64,000 bases of DNA, from assembly GCF_030407455.1 (NCBI RefSeq), contig NZ_JASDDJ010000008.1, positions 1 through 64,000 of the forward strand, in the 5' to 3' direction. This DNA is from Psychrobacter sp. 5A.1. Lineage in GTDB: Bacteria; Pseudomonadota; Gammaproteobacteria; Pseudomonadales; Moraxellaceae. This document shows, piece by piece, positions 9,949 to 20,706 of this stretch. Numbering within the stretch: the first letter of the stretch is position 1; each line of letters opens with the position of its first letter. The notes below the pieces were generated by a model that was not told where the DNA came from, ran no database searches, and saw only the letters and a program-made list of their open reading frames with translations. The position numbers and the translations under genes were made by a program.

Positions 9949-10055
9949 TACGCAGATGCAAAGCATAAAGGTTAAGAGGTTGGCGTTGAAAAGTATTCTT
10001 TAGCTATTAAGGGTTTGGATAAAAAAAAGGACACGGTGAGGTGTCCTTTTTTGGT
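9949..10055 (+). pseudogene. Fragment of a second sodB 3' end with its terminator
   Basis: The sequence aligns base for base with the end of the intact sodB at 8916-9023: codons reading Y-A-D-A-K-H-K-G, then a stop where sodB has CAA (Gln), then E-V-G-V-E-K. The match continues through the spacer and the GGACAC...GTGTCC terminator hairpin. By eye about 80 percent of positions agree. Homology stops abruptly upstream of 9949. It lies beyond the SDR gene in the same orientation as sodB. It is a diverged relic from another sodB allele, not a recent exact duplication. Confidence 0.88.
10021..10052 (+). terminator. Relic terminator of the sodB fragment
   Basis: AAAGGACAC-GGTGAG-GTGTCCTTTTTT hairpin, homologous to the sodB terminator. 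It could now end the minus-strand SLATT gene, whose stop codon lies about 55 bases away. Confidence 0.75.
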
Positions 10056-10106
10056 TTATAATTATTTCGATAGTTGAGCGATCTCAAATTTTAACAGAGA
10101 TACATT

Positions 10107-10727
10107 TCAAGGAAAACTCCAGCCAAACCAAACCCAGTAGAGTACTAGAACTAAAGTAGCTATAACTAATATATAAGAGAGAAACTCTAACAAAAGAGTA
10201 GAATATATATTAAATTTAGAAAACCACCATTTAAGGCCGTTGATATTATAGTTTTCAGGCATTACAAGTTGTGCCCTAATATGGTCACTACTAGAGTAAT
10301 TCTTTGAATGAGTCTCGAATAGTTTTAATATACTGTAATATGAATCTCTGAAAAGATCATAGGCATATTGATCATGTGGTTGGTTTAGGTATGGATATAT
10401 CTTCTGTTTGAGTTCACCAAGCTGTGTTGCACAAGAATACATTTTTTCAGCCAAATTTGAATAATCGTTTCTATCAATTAAAAGTGAGTAAACTAATACT
10501 GCGATAGTTGAAAAAATTTGAATCAAGGTTACTAAATCGTTATTTATATTCTTCCCAAGACCATAAGCTTGCATCAAGGATATGAGAATTAACACCAAGG
10601 AGATTATTACAACTGTATAAGTTGACCACTTGCTATGACTTCTCAAGCATTCAGATGCATTAAATCTTGTTTTTGAAGTGGAATCTATTTTTTTGTATAA
10701 GTTATCGAAGCTATCTTCTTTCTTCAA
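10107..10727 (-). CDS. SLATT-domain (SLATT_5-like) two-TM membrane protein
   Basis: 206 residues. The segment FDNLYKKIDSTSKTRFNASECL is followed by a polar stretch, then two hydrophobic helices (about residues 37-54 and 66-83) and a conserved-looking DYSNLAEKMYSCATQLGELKQK helix, the layout of SLATT (SMODS- and SLOG-associated 2TM effector) domains, closest to the SLATT_5 type. A third hydrophobic segment ends the protein (about 180-203). Known SLATT families are predicted membrane effectors of nucleotide-signalling or reverse-transcriptase-linked defence systems. Here no cyclase, SLOG protein or reverse transcriptase is adjacent. The DNA is visibly more AT-rich than its surroundings and lies between two gene fragments, suggesting horizontal acquisition. 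The family assignment is by pattern recognition only. Confidence 0.7.
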   Translation of the reverse strand: MKKEDSFDNLYKKIDSTSKTRFNASECLRSHSKWSTYTVVIISLVLILISLMQAYGLGKNINNDLVTLIQIFSTIAVLVYSLLIDRNDYSNLAEKMYSCATQLGELKQKIYPYLNQPHDQYAYDLFRDSYYSILKLFETHSKNYSSSDHIRAQLVMPENYNINGLKWWFSKFNIYSTLLLEFLSYILVIATLVLVLYWVWFGWSFP

Positions 10728-10827
10728 GATTGTTCACCTTATTTTAGAATAGTTGTAATTTCATTACACCAGTTTTGTGATTTAAATATATGTAATATTT
10801 AGTCATTTTATAGAAGCGATAAAACCT

Positions 10828-10972
10828 CAAACCCAAATCTATCCAACGCTTCACGCAGCATCGCAATATTATAATACGCATGCGCGTTGACGGTGTTTTG
10901 AAAGAACATATACAGCGTGCCAAAGTACTGATGCTGATTGGCGATCGCTTGCATCTTAAACGCTATAGACAC
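10828..10972 (-). pseudogene. Fragment of a second DUF72 gene 3' end
   Basis: About 145 bases homologous to the 3' end of the intact DUF72 gene (12269-12403 region). By hand count 12 of 99 bases differ over the best stretch. On the minus strand an open frame of nearly 50 codons is retained, reading A-I-A-N-Q-H-Q-Y-F-G and later M-F-F-Q-N, H-A-Y-Y-N-I-A, ending with its own stop codon. The C-terminal residues differ from the intact gene (FGFEVLSLL against HHFEIF), so it derives from a different allele. Upstream the homology breaks down after a 12-base deletion and a frameshift. It lies beyond the YdjM-like gene. Confidence 0.88.
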
Positions 10973-10991
10973 CTTTTAGCCTTATTAAGCA

Positions 10992-12161
10992 CTAATCCTC
11001 ATCAACCAAAACCCAACCACCATCGTTATCCACGACCGACTCATCAAACACTCTCACAAATCCTTGTTTCACCAGTTCAATGCGCGATACTTCAGGTTTA
11101 TCATCAGTTTTGACAATGGGCGCATCTATAGGCGTAATCGATTGCCATGGCGACGCTTGTCCTGTTTTATTAGCCAATATAAAACTAAAGAACGCCGTGT
11201 CGCCTGCCATCATGCGCAGGTCATCAACGACCAACTGAACGTCTTGTTTGTTAGGCTCGGCAGCGTCATCAAGCATCGTTTGAGTTCGGTAGCCTGTCCA
11301 ATCACCAGAGAACCAATCCAGCCTGTGTGCGTAGGGCTGGCTCGCTATTGGCAGGTTTGCACGTAGCGTCTGCGAGTTGTCATACTGCGTCAGATAGCGA
11401 TACTCAGGTAAGCGACTGTCTAAAACGCTACCGCGTATCTCAATCAACTTATTTTGATCGTCTTCAGCGACTGTACGCCACATCAGGATAGTAGGTAGGA
11501 CAGGCATGGTTTTGATACGGACTATATTGTCTATTTTGGCAGCCGCTAACGTTTGCTCAGCTTTGTCTTGCGCGTAATATTTTAGCCCTAACGAAAGCAT
11601 CAGATACCCACTACTGATCACCAGCATCCAAATGGCAAGCCGTTGGCAATGAGCTAATACGCCAGTTTTAAAAATACCAAGCTTGCTTCCTTTTGTCAGC
11701 CCTACGATCATGGCGATGAGCAGTGGCAACGTATATAGCGGATCGATGATAAACATCGAGGCAATACTAAAAGGTGTCAGCGACAGAGACTCTTGTAGCG
11801 GCCACAACAATTGAGTGCCATAGACCGTAAAGCTGTCTAAAATTGGATGGGTCGTGAGCGCCAGCGTCATGGCTGTTGCCAAGCGCACAGTAGAGTAAGG
11901 CAGTGGCATGTTGCGCCATTGATGGTAACGACTGATTGCCCACGCGCCCACTATGCCGACTGCTGTGAGGACGATTAGCGAATGACTAAAACCACGGTGA
12001 TAGGTCATATTGCTGATGGGATCAGGATAATTTATTAAGACATCCAAATCGGGCAAAGTGCCCAGCATTGCCCCGTATAGATAGCCTTTGCGCCCTTGGT
12101 ATTTACCCAGTATCGCACCTTGTACACTAGCGCCTAACACAATCTGACTGAGTGAATCCAT
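10992..12161 (-). CDS. YdjM-like membrane-bound metal-dependent hydrolase
   Basis: 389 residues. The N-terminal MDSLSQIVLGASVQGA, the GTLPDLDVL motif near residue 34, YHRGFSHS near 53 and the HPILDSFT motif near 104 are the conserved His/Asp signature of the YdjM family (LexA-regulated inner-membrane hydrolase-like). Four to five hydrophobic segments occupy the first 210 residues, followed by a soluble C-terminal domain of about 170 residues. The reaction is unknown. The gene sits between the intact DUF72 gene and the DUF72 fragment, all on the minus strand, so it looks like inserted cargo. I saw no LexA box, but did not search exhaustively. Confidence 0.82.
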   Translation of the reverse strand: MDSLSQIVLGASVQGAILGKYQGRKGYLYGAMLGTLPDLDVLINYPDPISNMTYHRGFSHSLIVLTAVGIVGAWAISRYHQWRNMPLPYSTVRLATAMTLALTTHPILDSFTVYGTQLLWPLQESLSLTPFSIASMFIIDPLYTLPLLIAMIVGLTKGSKLGIFKTGVLAHCQRLAIWMLVISSGYLMLSLGLKYYAQDKAEQTLAAAKIDNIVRIKTMPVLPTILMWRTVAEDDQNKLIEIRGSVLDSRLPEYRYLTQYDNSQTLRANLPIASQPYAHRLDWFSGDWTGYRTQTMLDDAAEPNKQDVQLVVDDLRMMAGDTAFFSFILANKTGQASPWQSITPIDAPIVKTDDKPEVSRIELVKQGFVRVFDESVVDNDGGWVLVDED

Positions 12162-12268
12162 GGTTGTCTACTTGTATGGTTTTTTATTTGATTGCTTATT
12201 TGATTGCTTATTTGCTTTCTTATTGGAATGTGAGTAATGACTGACTATCAAATTAAACAGTTTCTGGT

Positions 12269-13087
12269 TTAAAAAATCTCAAAATGGTGAGCGGATAAAG
12301 CCTTACGCAGCATCGCAATATTATAGTACGCATGTGCTTTAGTAGTGTTTTGAAAGAAGATATAGAGCGTGTCAAAGTGCTGATGCTGATTGGCAATCGC
12401 TTGCGCCCAGTCCTGCATCTCCGCCTCACTATAGCGATAATCATGACGGTCAGCTGCGCTCATCGCATCCCACCAGTTTAGGTTATTGCCATGCATGCGT
12501 AGGTAGCCAGTACGTTCGGTAAATATCAATCGTGATGGTGGTAGGCCATTCACCTTTGGGTAATCAACGCTACACCAAATCAGACCTTGCTGCCGAAAGC
12601 TATCGACCACTTGCGATGTGTGCCAAGCGTTATGACGAAACTCAATGGTGAGTGGGTAGTCTTGAAACCAACTGACAAGCTCTGCTAGATAGAGACGATG
12701 CTCACGAGTACGATCAAAACCATGCGGAAACTGGAGTAATAATGGCGCTAAAGCATTTGCTTCGATAAGCGGAGATAAGGCGTTTAGAAATGCTTGTGCA
12801 TGTTCGGAAGTACCTTTGCGTGCATGAGTAAAGTCTTGATGCAGCTTGACAGCAAATTTTAACTGACTGTCCGTTTGCACGTAGGCTTTATCAACCATCC
12901 CCGCAAAGGCTTTTTGTCCAATAGGTGCGTAAAAGCTGCTGTTAATCTCCACTGCGCCATATTGCTTGGCATACTCACGTAAAAAGTCGGTCTTCTTGGT
13001 GCCAGTAGGATACAGCGTACCGAGTAAGTCGGTATCGCTATAGCCACCAGTGCCAAGATAAATACGCGGGGTAGGGGAACTGTCCAT
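12269..13087 (-). CDS. DUF72 family protein (YecE-like)
   Basis: About 272 residues. Family features are the N-terminal YLGTGGYS, the EINSSFYA segment near 50, the KFAVKLHQDFTH segment near 95, LLQFPHGF near 140, the FRHNAW motif near 175 and the YIFFQNTTKAHA segment near the C-terminus. DUF72 proteins have a TIM-barrel fold and no established function. ATG at 13087 is preferred over a GTG three codons upstream. It is convergent with sodB if the accessory zone between them is ignored. Confidence 0.88.
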   Translation of the reverse strand: MDSSPTPRIYLGTGGYSDTDLLGTLYPTGTKKTDFLREYAKQYGAVEINSSFYAPIGQKAFAGMVDKAYVQTDSQLKFAVKLHQDFTHARKGTSEHAQAFLNALSPLIEANALAPLLLQFPHGFDRTREHRLYLAELVSWFQDYPLTIEFRHNAWHTSQVVDSFRQQGLIWCSVDYPKVNGLPPSRLIFTERTGYLRMHGNNLNWWDAMSAADRHDYRYSEAEMQDWAQAIANQHQHFDTLYIFFQNTTKAHAYYNIAMLRKALSAHHFEIF

Positions 13088-13157
13088 GTTGACCACTCAC
13101 TGCCGTTTGGGTAATAAAGTTTGCTGAGCTGTTTTTACTCAGTGGCTGTTCGCTACA

Positions 13158-14234
13158 CTATTTCTTACGCGACCATAGCCATTCAATCAATGCCAATAGC
13201 GCATCGTTGTCTGTGTCAATGTTGTCGGTACTACTGTTCAAATCACCATTACTCATTTCGCGCATAATAGCAGCGCGCCCATCATTAAACAGCGATTGCG
13301 CATAGCTGGTGGCATTATCGACACCCATCAGTTTTACGTAGGTAGATTTGTCTAGTTTTTCATCGCTACCTGCAGGCTTACCAAGTGTATCAGTCGTCAT
13401 CGTGACGTCGAGCACATCGTCTTGGACTTGAAAGGCTAGACCAATATGTTGGGCGCACTCTTGTAGTGCCATGCGCTGCGGAGCCGTTGCACCAGCGCAA
13501 ATGCCGCCCATGAGCATCGCTGCTTCAATCAACGCGCCCGTTTTGTCACGGTGGATGGCTTCTAAATCACCCTGCACGATACTGGCACTGGCTTCGGCAT
13601 TGAGGTCTAGCATTTGACCAGAGACCATACGTCTGGCACGCGGTGCAAATATTGCCAATAGCTGACTTGCGATATTTGCATCAAATGGCGCAAAGGTTGG
13701 CATTTCTGCGGTCAACACTTCAAACGCTAGCGTCTGCAATACATCGCCTGCCAGCAGGGCTGTCGCTTCATCAAAGGCGATATGAGCCGTCGGCTGGCCA
13801 CGACGCAGCTCATCATCGTCCATACACGGCAAATCATCATGCACCAATGAGTAGGTATGTAATAGCTCTACGGCCAACGCAGCACGGCGTGACATATCGT
13901 AGTCAGCGTCATTTTCTAATAGCGCGTCCAGCTCAGCATTGAGAGTGTCGATGTCATCATTAGGCTCGTCTGGACGTTCATTATTGCTGCTATTAATACT
14001 GGCAAAAGCGCTGGCGACCATCAGTGGGCGTACCAGTTTGCCTTGTCCAGTCATCACGTAGCGACAAGCATCTACTAGCGGACTGGGGAGCTTCGCATAA
14101 GCAAACAAGACTTCGATGTCTTGCGCCAATTGCTCGCGCACAGCACCATGAAATTGCTTAGTGCTCTGAAAAGAGACAAAGTCAAAAGGGATGATGCCAA
14201 CAGAGGTAGTGCTAGAAGTAAAGGAAACAGTCAT
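13158..14234 (-). CDS. ispA: Polyprenyl synthetase, farnesyl diphosphate synthase type
   Basis: Condenses isopentenyl diphosphate with allylic diphosphates to give C15 (possibly longer) isoprenoid diphosphates. The first Asp-rich motif DDLPCMDDD is at residues 133-141, with LRRGQPTAH after it, and the second, QVQDDVLDV, lies near 263. The 358 residues exceed the usual ~300 because of an acidic insertion at about 81-114 (NERPDEPNDDIDTLNAELD and onward) between helices that are normally adjacent, plus an acidic stretch before the C-terminus. The start is flanked by a region without a gene. IspA is the closest family; a geranylgeranyl-forming variant cannot be excluded. Confidence 0.9.
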   Translation of the reverse strand: MTVSFTSSTTSVGIIPFDFVSFQSTKQFHGAVREQLAQDIEVLFAYAKLPSPLVDACRYVMTGQGKLVRPLMVASAFASINSSNNERPDEPNDDIDTLNAELDALLENDADYDMSRRAALAVELLHTYSLVHDDLPCMDDDELRRGQPTAHIAFDEATALLAGDVLQTLAFEVLTAEMPTFAPFDANIASQLLAIFAPRARRMVSGQMLDLNAEASASIVQGDLEAIHRDKTGALIEAAMLMGGICAGATAPQRMALQECAQHIGLAFQVQDDVLDVTMTTDTLGKPAGSDEKLDKSTYVKLMGVDNATSYAQSLFNDGRAAIMREMSNGDLNSSTDNIDTDNDALLALIEWLWSRKK

Positions 14235-15034
14235 AATCCAACCATTTATCAGGGATACAATAAAACTTATCAGGGATAAGGTAAAAACGCTATTAGTGTA
14301 GCATGATAGGCCATATTGCTTATGTGAGACACCGTATCAATTGATTGTTTTTTGCATTTTTCTACCAAAGTTTATTCAAAAAACAGAGCAATCTTAGCTG
14401 CAATATAGCGACAAGATTTCGTTACGGATGGATGATGTCACTCTCTGGTTGAATATGTTCTGATAAAAGAGCAAGCTAAGCGAGGTACATTAATCGTATC
14501 GCATCAACGGCCTATCATCTTTGAGGCGGTAGGCATGAAAATGAGCAACACGAAATAAATCTAAAATAACAATTCAGTATACATTTATTCACTAAAACGC
14601 TTTTAGCGTAAGGTAAATGCCTAAAAGTGATTTAAGAGTGACTTGCGAGTATGGTATTAGCTTGTGACAGTGAGGGGCATAATCCCCTACACTAATTGAC
14701 GTGAAAATGGTCTGGTGGTGATTGTACTGGGTTTTTACTCAGGGTGTTCAATGGTCAATGTTGATCATGAGACCCTGTCTCAGTCAGTATCTTGAACATC
14801 AGTACCTGCAACAGCGGTATATAAATGAAGCGTCACATGATGTCATGTAAGAGACGCAAAATACGTGCATCATGATGAGTGCTGGATAATAAAGACATCT
14901 TCACTGGTGCGCTGGTTATATGTTTGTTTTTATAACATGACAAGCGCACAGTGCTATTACCCATTTTACTAACAGTAACTGGCTATTTATTTTAATTAAA
15001 AACGTAGCTTTCGTTATATAGAAAGGAGTTTCAA
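14235..15034. other. 800-base intergenic region upstream of fadB
   Basis: Divergent spacer between ispA and fadB with no convincing gene. Small symmetric sites are visible: CTAAAA-CGC-TTTTAG at about 14592-14606, GGGG-CATAAT-CCCC near 14674-14687 and ACATGA-TG-TCATGT at 14835-14848. Any could be an operator for fatty-acid regulation of fadB, but no known consensus was matched. GAAAGGAG ends the region as the fadB ribosome binding site. Confidence 0.45.
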
Positions 15035-17194
15035 ATGGTATATCAAGGAAATCGCATCACGGTGACAATGCTAGAGGATGGCATCGCCAACATGCAGTAC
15101 AACGCCGAAAATGAGAGCGTGAACAAATTTGATGCCGAAACCAACAAGCAGTTTGGTGAAGCGGTGAGCGCGCTAGAAAAAGCGGACGACGTAAAAGGTC
15201 TTATCGTTACTTCAGCCAAAGGCGTGTTTATCGCTGGTGCTGACATCACAGAATTCGTCGGTTCTTTCAAGAAGTCAGAAAGCGAGATCAAAGAGTGGGT
15301 CGTTCATGTCAATGACGCTTTCAATCGTTTTGAAGACCTGCCATTCCCTAAAGTAGCTGCCATCAATGGCGCTGCAATGGGCGGTGGTTGTGAGATGACC
15401 TTGGTGTGTGAATACCGTGTCATGAGCGACAAAGCGATTATCGGTCTACCAGAAACTCAGCTAGGCATCTTCCCAGGTTTTGGTGGTACGGTCCGTAGTA
15501 CGCGTATCATTGGTATCGACAATGCACTTGAGCTTATCGCGACTGGCGCTCCTAAAAAAGCACTAGCAGCATTAAAACTAGGCTTGGTTGACGCGACTGT
15601 ACCTGCTGATGACTTGCAAGATGCCGCAATTGACCTAGTCAAAAAATGTATCTCAGGTGAGCTTGATTGGAAAGCAAAACGTGAAGAAAAACTGGCTCCA
15701 GTTAAGCTAAACCAGCTTGAGCAAGCGATGGCGTTCAACAGTGCCAAAGGTATGATCTTTGCCAAAGCAAATCCTAAGCAATACCCAGCACCAGCGCTAG
15801 CAATCGAAGCCATTGAAAAACACGTGAATTTACCACGTGACAAAGCAATCGAAGTTGAAGCGGCTGGTTTTGCTAAAGCGGCTAAAACCCCACAAGCAGA
15901 GAGCTTGGTTGGTCTGTTCTTAAACGATCAGCTAGTCAAAAAACTGGCAAAACAGCATAGCAAAATAGCACATGAAATCAATGAAGCAGCCGTACTAGGC
16001 GCTGGTATCATGGGTGGCGGTATTGCCTATCAAGCAGCTAGCAAAGGCTTGCCAATCATCATGAAAGACATCAAGTCTGAGCAATTAGACCTTGGTATGG
16101 GCGAAGCCAGCAAGTTACTTGGTAAAATGGTCGATCGCGGCAAAATGACCCCAGCAAAAATGGGCGAAACCTTGAGCCGTATCCGTCCTACTTTGAACTA
16201 TGGTGATTTTGCTGAAACTGACATCGTTATCGAAGCAGTAGTCGAAAATCCAAACGTGAAGCGTGCGGTACTAAAAGAAGTCGAAGGCTTGGTAAAAGAC
16301 GATTGTATCCTAGCGTCAAACACTTCGACTATCTCTATTACCTTCCTAGCAGAAGCGCTTGAGCGTCCAGAAAACTTCGTCGGTATGCATTTCTTCAACC
16401 CAGTACATCGTATGCCATTGGTAGAAGTTATCCGCGGTGAGAAATCATCTGAAGAAGCTGTTGCGACCACCGTTGCACTAGCGTCTAAAATGGGTAAAGT
16501 GCCAGTAGTAGTTAACGACTGCCCAGGTTTCTTAGTTAACCGTGTCCTATTCCCATACTTTGGTGCATTTGACTTGCTACTTAAGCAAGGTGCTGACTTT
16601 GCTCATGTCGATAAAGTCATGGAAAAATTCGGCTGGCCAATGGGCCCTGCTTATCTAATCGACGTCGTCGGTCTAGACACTGGTGTTCATGGCGCAGCAG
16701 TCATGGCAGAAGGTTTCCCTGATCGCATGAAGCCTGATTATAAAGGGGCTATTGAGCTTTTATATGAAAACAAACGCCTAGGTCAGAAAAACGGTGTTGG
16801 TTTCTATAAGTATGAAATGGACAAACGCGGCAAGCCAAAGAAAGTCGCTGACGAAGCCACTTATGAGCTACTAAAAACCACGACTGATAGCGAAACGCAG
16901 ACGTTTGACGATCAAGCCATCATTGACCGCACCATGATTGCATTCTGCAACGAGACTGTCCGCTGCCTAGAAGACAACATCGTGAGCACACCAAGCGAGG
17001 CAGACATGGCGATGATCATGGGCGTAGGTTTCCCACCATTCCGTGGTGGCCCTTGCCGTTATGTTGACCAAATGGGTCTAGATAACTACTTGGCATTGTG
17101 TGAAAAATACGCACATCTAGGCAAAGCCTATGAAGCGCCGCAAAAGATTCGTGATATGGCAGCAGCGGGCGAGACCTTTTACGCAACAGCGTAA
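15035..17194 (+). CDS. fadB: FadB, multifunctional fatty-acid oxidation complex alpha subunit
   Basis: 719 residues combining enoyl-CoA hydratase/isomerase and 3-hydroxyacyl-CoA dehydrogenase. The N-terminal crotonase domain shows the oxyanion-hole segments IAGADITEF (near 70) and [13 protein letters not shown] (near 110). The central Rossmann motif is [17 protein letters not shown] (near 323), followed by the SNTSTISI and [19 protein letters not shown] signature (near 430-460) and the C-terminal HAD domain with [10 protein letters not shown]-like ending. GAAAGGAG precedes the start. With FadA it forms the cytosolic beta-oxidation complex. Confidence 0.97.
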   Translation: MVYQGNRITVTMLEDGIANMQYNAENESVNKFDAETNKQFGEAVSALEKADDVKGLIVTSAKGVFIAGADITEFVGSFKKSESEIKEWVVHVNDAFNRFEDLPFPKVAAINGAAMGGGCEMTLVCEYRVMSDKAIIGLPETQLGIFPGFGGTVRSTRIIGIDNALELIATGAPKKALAALKLGLVDATVPADDLQDAAIDLVKKCISGELDWKAKREEKLAPVKLNQLEQAMAFNSAKGMIFAKANPKQYPAPALAIEAIEKHVNLPRDKAIEVEAAGFAKAAKTPQAESLVGLFLNDQLVKKLAKQHSKIAHEINEAAVLGAGIMGGGIAYQAASKGLPIIMKDIKSEQLDLGMGEASKLLGKMVDRGKMTPAKMGETLSRIRPTLNYGDFAETDIVIEAVVENPNVKRAVLKEVEGLVKDDCILASNTSTISITFLAEALERPENFVGMHFFNPVHRMPLVEVIRGEKSSEEAVATTVALASKMGKVPVVVNDCPGFLVNRVLFPYFGAFDLLLKQGADFAHVDKVMEKFGWPMGPAYLIDVVGLDTGVHGAAVMAEGFPDRMKPDYKGAIELLYENKRLGQKNGVGFYKYEMDKRGKPKKVADEATYELLKTTTDSETQTFDDQAIIDRTMIAFCNETVRCLEDNIVSTPSEADMAMIMGVGFPPFRGGPCRYVDQMGLDNYLALCEKYAHLGKAYEAPQKIRDMAAAGETFYATA

Positions 17195-17380
17195 TAGGCA
17201 GTCACTACTAGGATGAAGTGCCGTACGTTTGCTATTTTTGCATGAAAGCAATTGAGACATGAATCGTCTCCAATAGTGAACGTACGATTATAGTTGGTGC
17301 AATTTAATACTAGTACCAGGAAATCGAGCGCAAATGTACCTATTGTACTTTAAGCGAGATTGACGATATAGCCGTAGTAA

Positions 17381-18598
<1,218 letters not shown>

Positions 18599-18653
18599 AT
18601 TTCAATTAAGCTGATATTTGTTGGTTAATATGCTTTGATATCTTGTAAAATGA

Positions 18654-18687
18654 GCGCCTCTAACTTAAAGTTAGGGGCGCTTTTTTG
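18654..18687 (+). terminator. fadBA terminator
   Basis: AGCGCCTCTAAC and GTTAGGGGCGCT pair around TTAAA, followed by TTTTTT. Confidence 0.9.
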
Positions 18688-18808
18688 TGCCCGCATAAAA
18701 TAAAACAATGTAAATAAGTATGTTGAATCCAATCATACCGTTATTGGTTGAGTGAAAAAGGTTATCAAAATTAGAACGTGGTTTATTATAAGTGAATGGT
18801 GATAGTGC

Positions 18809-20527
18809 ATGGATGATAGCAATAAGCGAAGCCAATATAGATATAAGAATAAAAATAGAAATAGAAGCAGAGTAGGTAGACAGGAGAGACGTAAACTTGC
18901 TAAGCGTAAAGAGCAGAAAACCCAACGCCCTAAAGGATCGATTAAACTAAAATTAAAGCAGGTGTTTTTGCCTTATTTGGGTTTAAGTATCCTGACCATT
19001 CTACTTTTTGGTGCTTTGCGTTGGGTACTTGATATTTATCTAAATATTCTGCCTTTAAAAGAAGGCTACTGGAATTTTGGCATTCCTTTTCTTTTATCTA
19101 TTTTCGTCGTTGGTATTTGGATGTGGCCGAGGTATGAGCTTTTGACGTTGAAGTGGGCTAAGCGTAGTAGTTCAAGCTATTTTTTTATAACGATGGTTTT
19201 AGCATTAGTGATACCACTTTTGATCAGCCAAAACTATTTGTCCAAAGCGGCTTATGACGTCATTGAAGTAGACAGCTTGAATGATATTCGTCATTATCCA
19301 AAACAAAAATACTTCAAAGTTGGTAGTGTTGAGCCACTAAAATCAGAGAGTGTTTCTTATGTAGAGACACAAGTAATCAGTGGACGACATTTCGAATCGA
19401 CATTGCATATTAATTATTACACTGCTACGCCATTTACAGCCGTTGATAATATTTGGCTAGGTTCTAGCTACCACACGAAATACGATAATCGAGAAGAGCA
19501 GAGCATTAAAGACAGACAATACTCAGCGTTTATTAATGAATCACGCCATAAATACGCCGCCGAAGATTTCTCTAATATCAGCTATTTTAGAAAGCTGAAG
19601 TCATCAAATGACAGAAGCGCCTATTTGTACACGATTTCTACAGCTAATAAGCAGTCTAATTTGCCACCCTTGGTATTAATGCCTGAAACAGGATTGCTTA
19701 CTGACAGTTTAGGTCGTGATTTCGTCTGGGGGTTTGGTTCATTTTTTATTGGTATGGTGCTGTGCTTGTTGCTCGTTCTTGCAGCAGATATGGATAATCA
19801 AGAAAAAAAGAGCACGCGAAAACGTACACCTATCAAAAAACAAAAGCCCGTAAAAAAACGAGCACCAGTGAGTGATGTATCAAAAAGCCTAGTAGCTTTG
19901 TTTAGAAGTAATAAAAAGCGACCTGCAACGTTGGTATTAATCCTGACCTGTATAGGTGCATTTATACTCACCGTATTCATGGGTATGGATATTATTGCCC
20001 CTTTATCCAGACAGGTAAATAGTGTGGGTGGATTGACGATGGATGCGCTGCAAGCTGGTCAATATTGGCGAGTAGTGACATCGATTTTTGTACACGCAGG
20101 GATTATGCATTTAGCAATGAGTCTGGGGATGCTTTTTGCGACAGGTTATATTTTGGAAAAAGTATTGGGTCCTATACGTTTTGCGATTGCCTTTTTTATA
20201 TGTGGGATTTTCGCTAATGTTTTAGGGGTACTATATTTTGATATGGATATGGCAGGTGTTTGGGGTGCTACATTTGGCTTGTTTGGTATTGCGATACCGT
20301 TGGTGGCCTTTAAGATTTTTAATAAAAAATATCGAGAAATATATGGCGCTACTGTGGCTGTCATACTGACTATTCTCTTATCCAGTATGTTTTTTGCTTT
20401 CATAAACACGCTCAGCTATATGGTGTATTATCTTCTGACCCTATGTGTTGGTATGATTTTCGGTGTGGTCATGGTTATGACCCAAAAACAGGCTTTGTTA
20501 CGTAATGCTAGGCGCCACAATATATAG
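18809..20527 (+). CDS. Rhomboid-like membrane protein lacking catalytic residues
   Basis: 572 residues. A strongly basic N-terminus (about 1-45), three hydrophobic helices (about 55-140), a soluble stretch to about 300, another helix, a second Lys/Arg-rich loop (about 330-370), then a rhomboid core from about 375: GQYWRVVTSIFVHAGIMH in the second core helix and E-K-V-L-G-P-I-R-F after it. Where active rhomboids have GxSG (usually GASGAIFG) this protein has GVWGATFG, with Trp in the serine position. The last helix (YYLLTLCVGMIFGVV) has no His. Intramembrane proteolysis is therefore unlikely; a binding or regulatory role as in other pseudo-rhomboids is inferred. The gene stands alone. Confidence 0.8.
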   Translation: MDDSNKRSQYRYKNKNRNRSRVGRQERRKLAKRKEQKTQRPKGSIKLKLKQVFLPYLGLSILTILLFGALRWVLDIYLNILPLKEGYWNFGIPFLLSIFVVGIWMWPRYELLTLKWAKRSSSSYFFITMVLALVIPLLISQNYLSKAAYDVIEVDSLNDIRHYPKQKYFKVGSVEPLKSESVSYVETQVISGRHFESTLHINYYTATPFTAVDNIWLGSSYHTKYDNREEQSIKDRQYSAFINESRHKYAAEDFSNISYFRKLKSSNDRSAYLYTISTANKQSNLPPLVLMPETGLLTDSLGRDFVWGFGSFFIGMVLCLLLVLAADMDNQEKKSTRKRTPIKKQKPVKKRAPVSDVSKSLVALFRSNKKRPATLVLILTCIGAFILTVFMGMDIIAPLSRQVNSVGGLTMDALQAGQYWRVVTSIFVHAGIMHLAMSLGMLFATGYILEKVLGPIRFAIAFFICGIFANVLGVLYFDMDMAGVWGATFGLFGIAIPLVAFKIFNKKYREIYGATVAVILTILLSSMFFAFINTLSYMVYYLLTLCVGMIFGVVMVMTQKQALLRNARRHNI

Positions 20528-20706
20528 TTACTCACTTTTTGGTAGATGACAGTTTGAGTCAAGAGTGACAAGTTGTTATTAAAGCGGATGTCCATTGACG
20601 CACTGAACAAAATATGACTAAATAAGAGAGAGATGAACCATGGCACTGTTTATGATAATTCTAAAATAGTTTTAGTTGCAACTGTCAGCCGTACAAGGAG
20701 TGTACT

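Noticed and set aside
14835-14848. ACATGA-TG-TCATGT as a known fatty-acid regulator operator upstream of fadB
   Set aside because: Does not match the FadR or PsrA consensus I know, and short palindromes are common in 800 bases.
15457-15843. 128-codon antisense frame in fadB
   Set aside because: Antisense shadow of a strongly conserved coding region.
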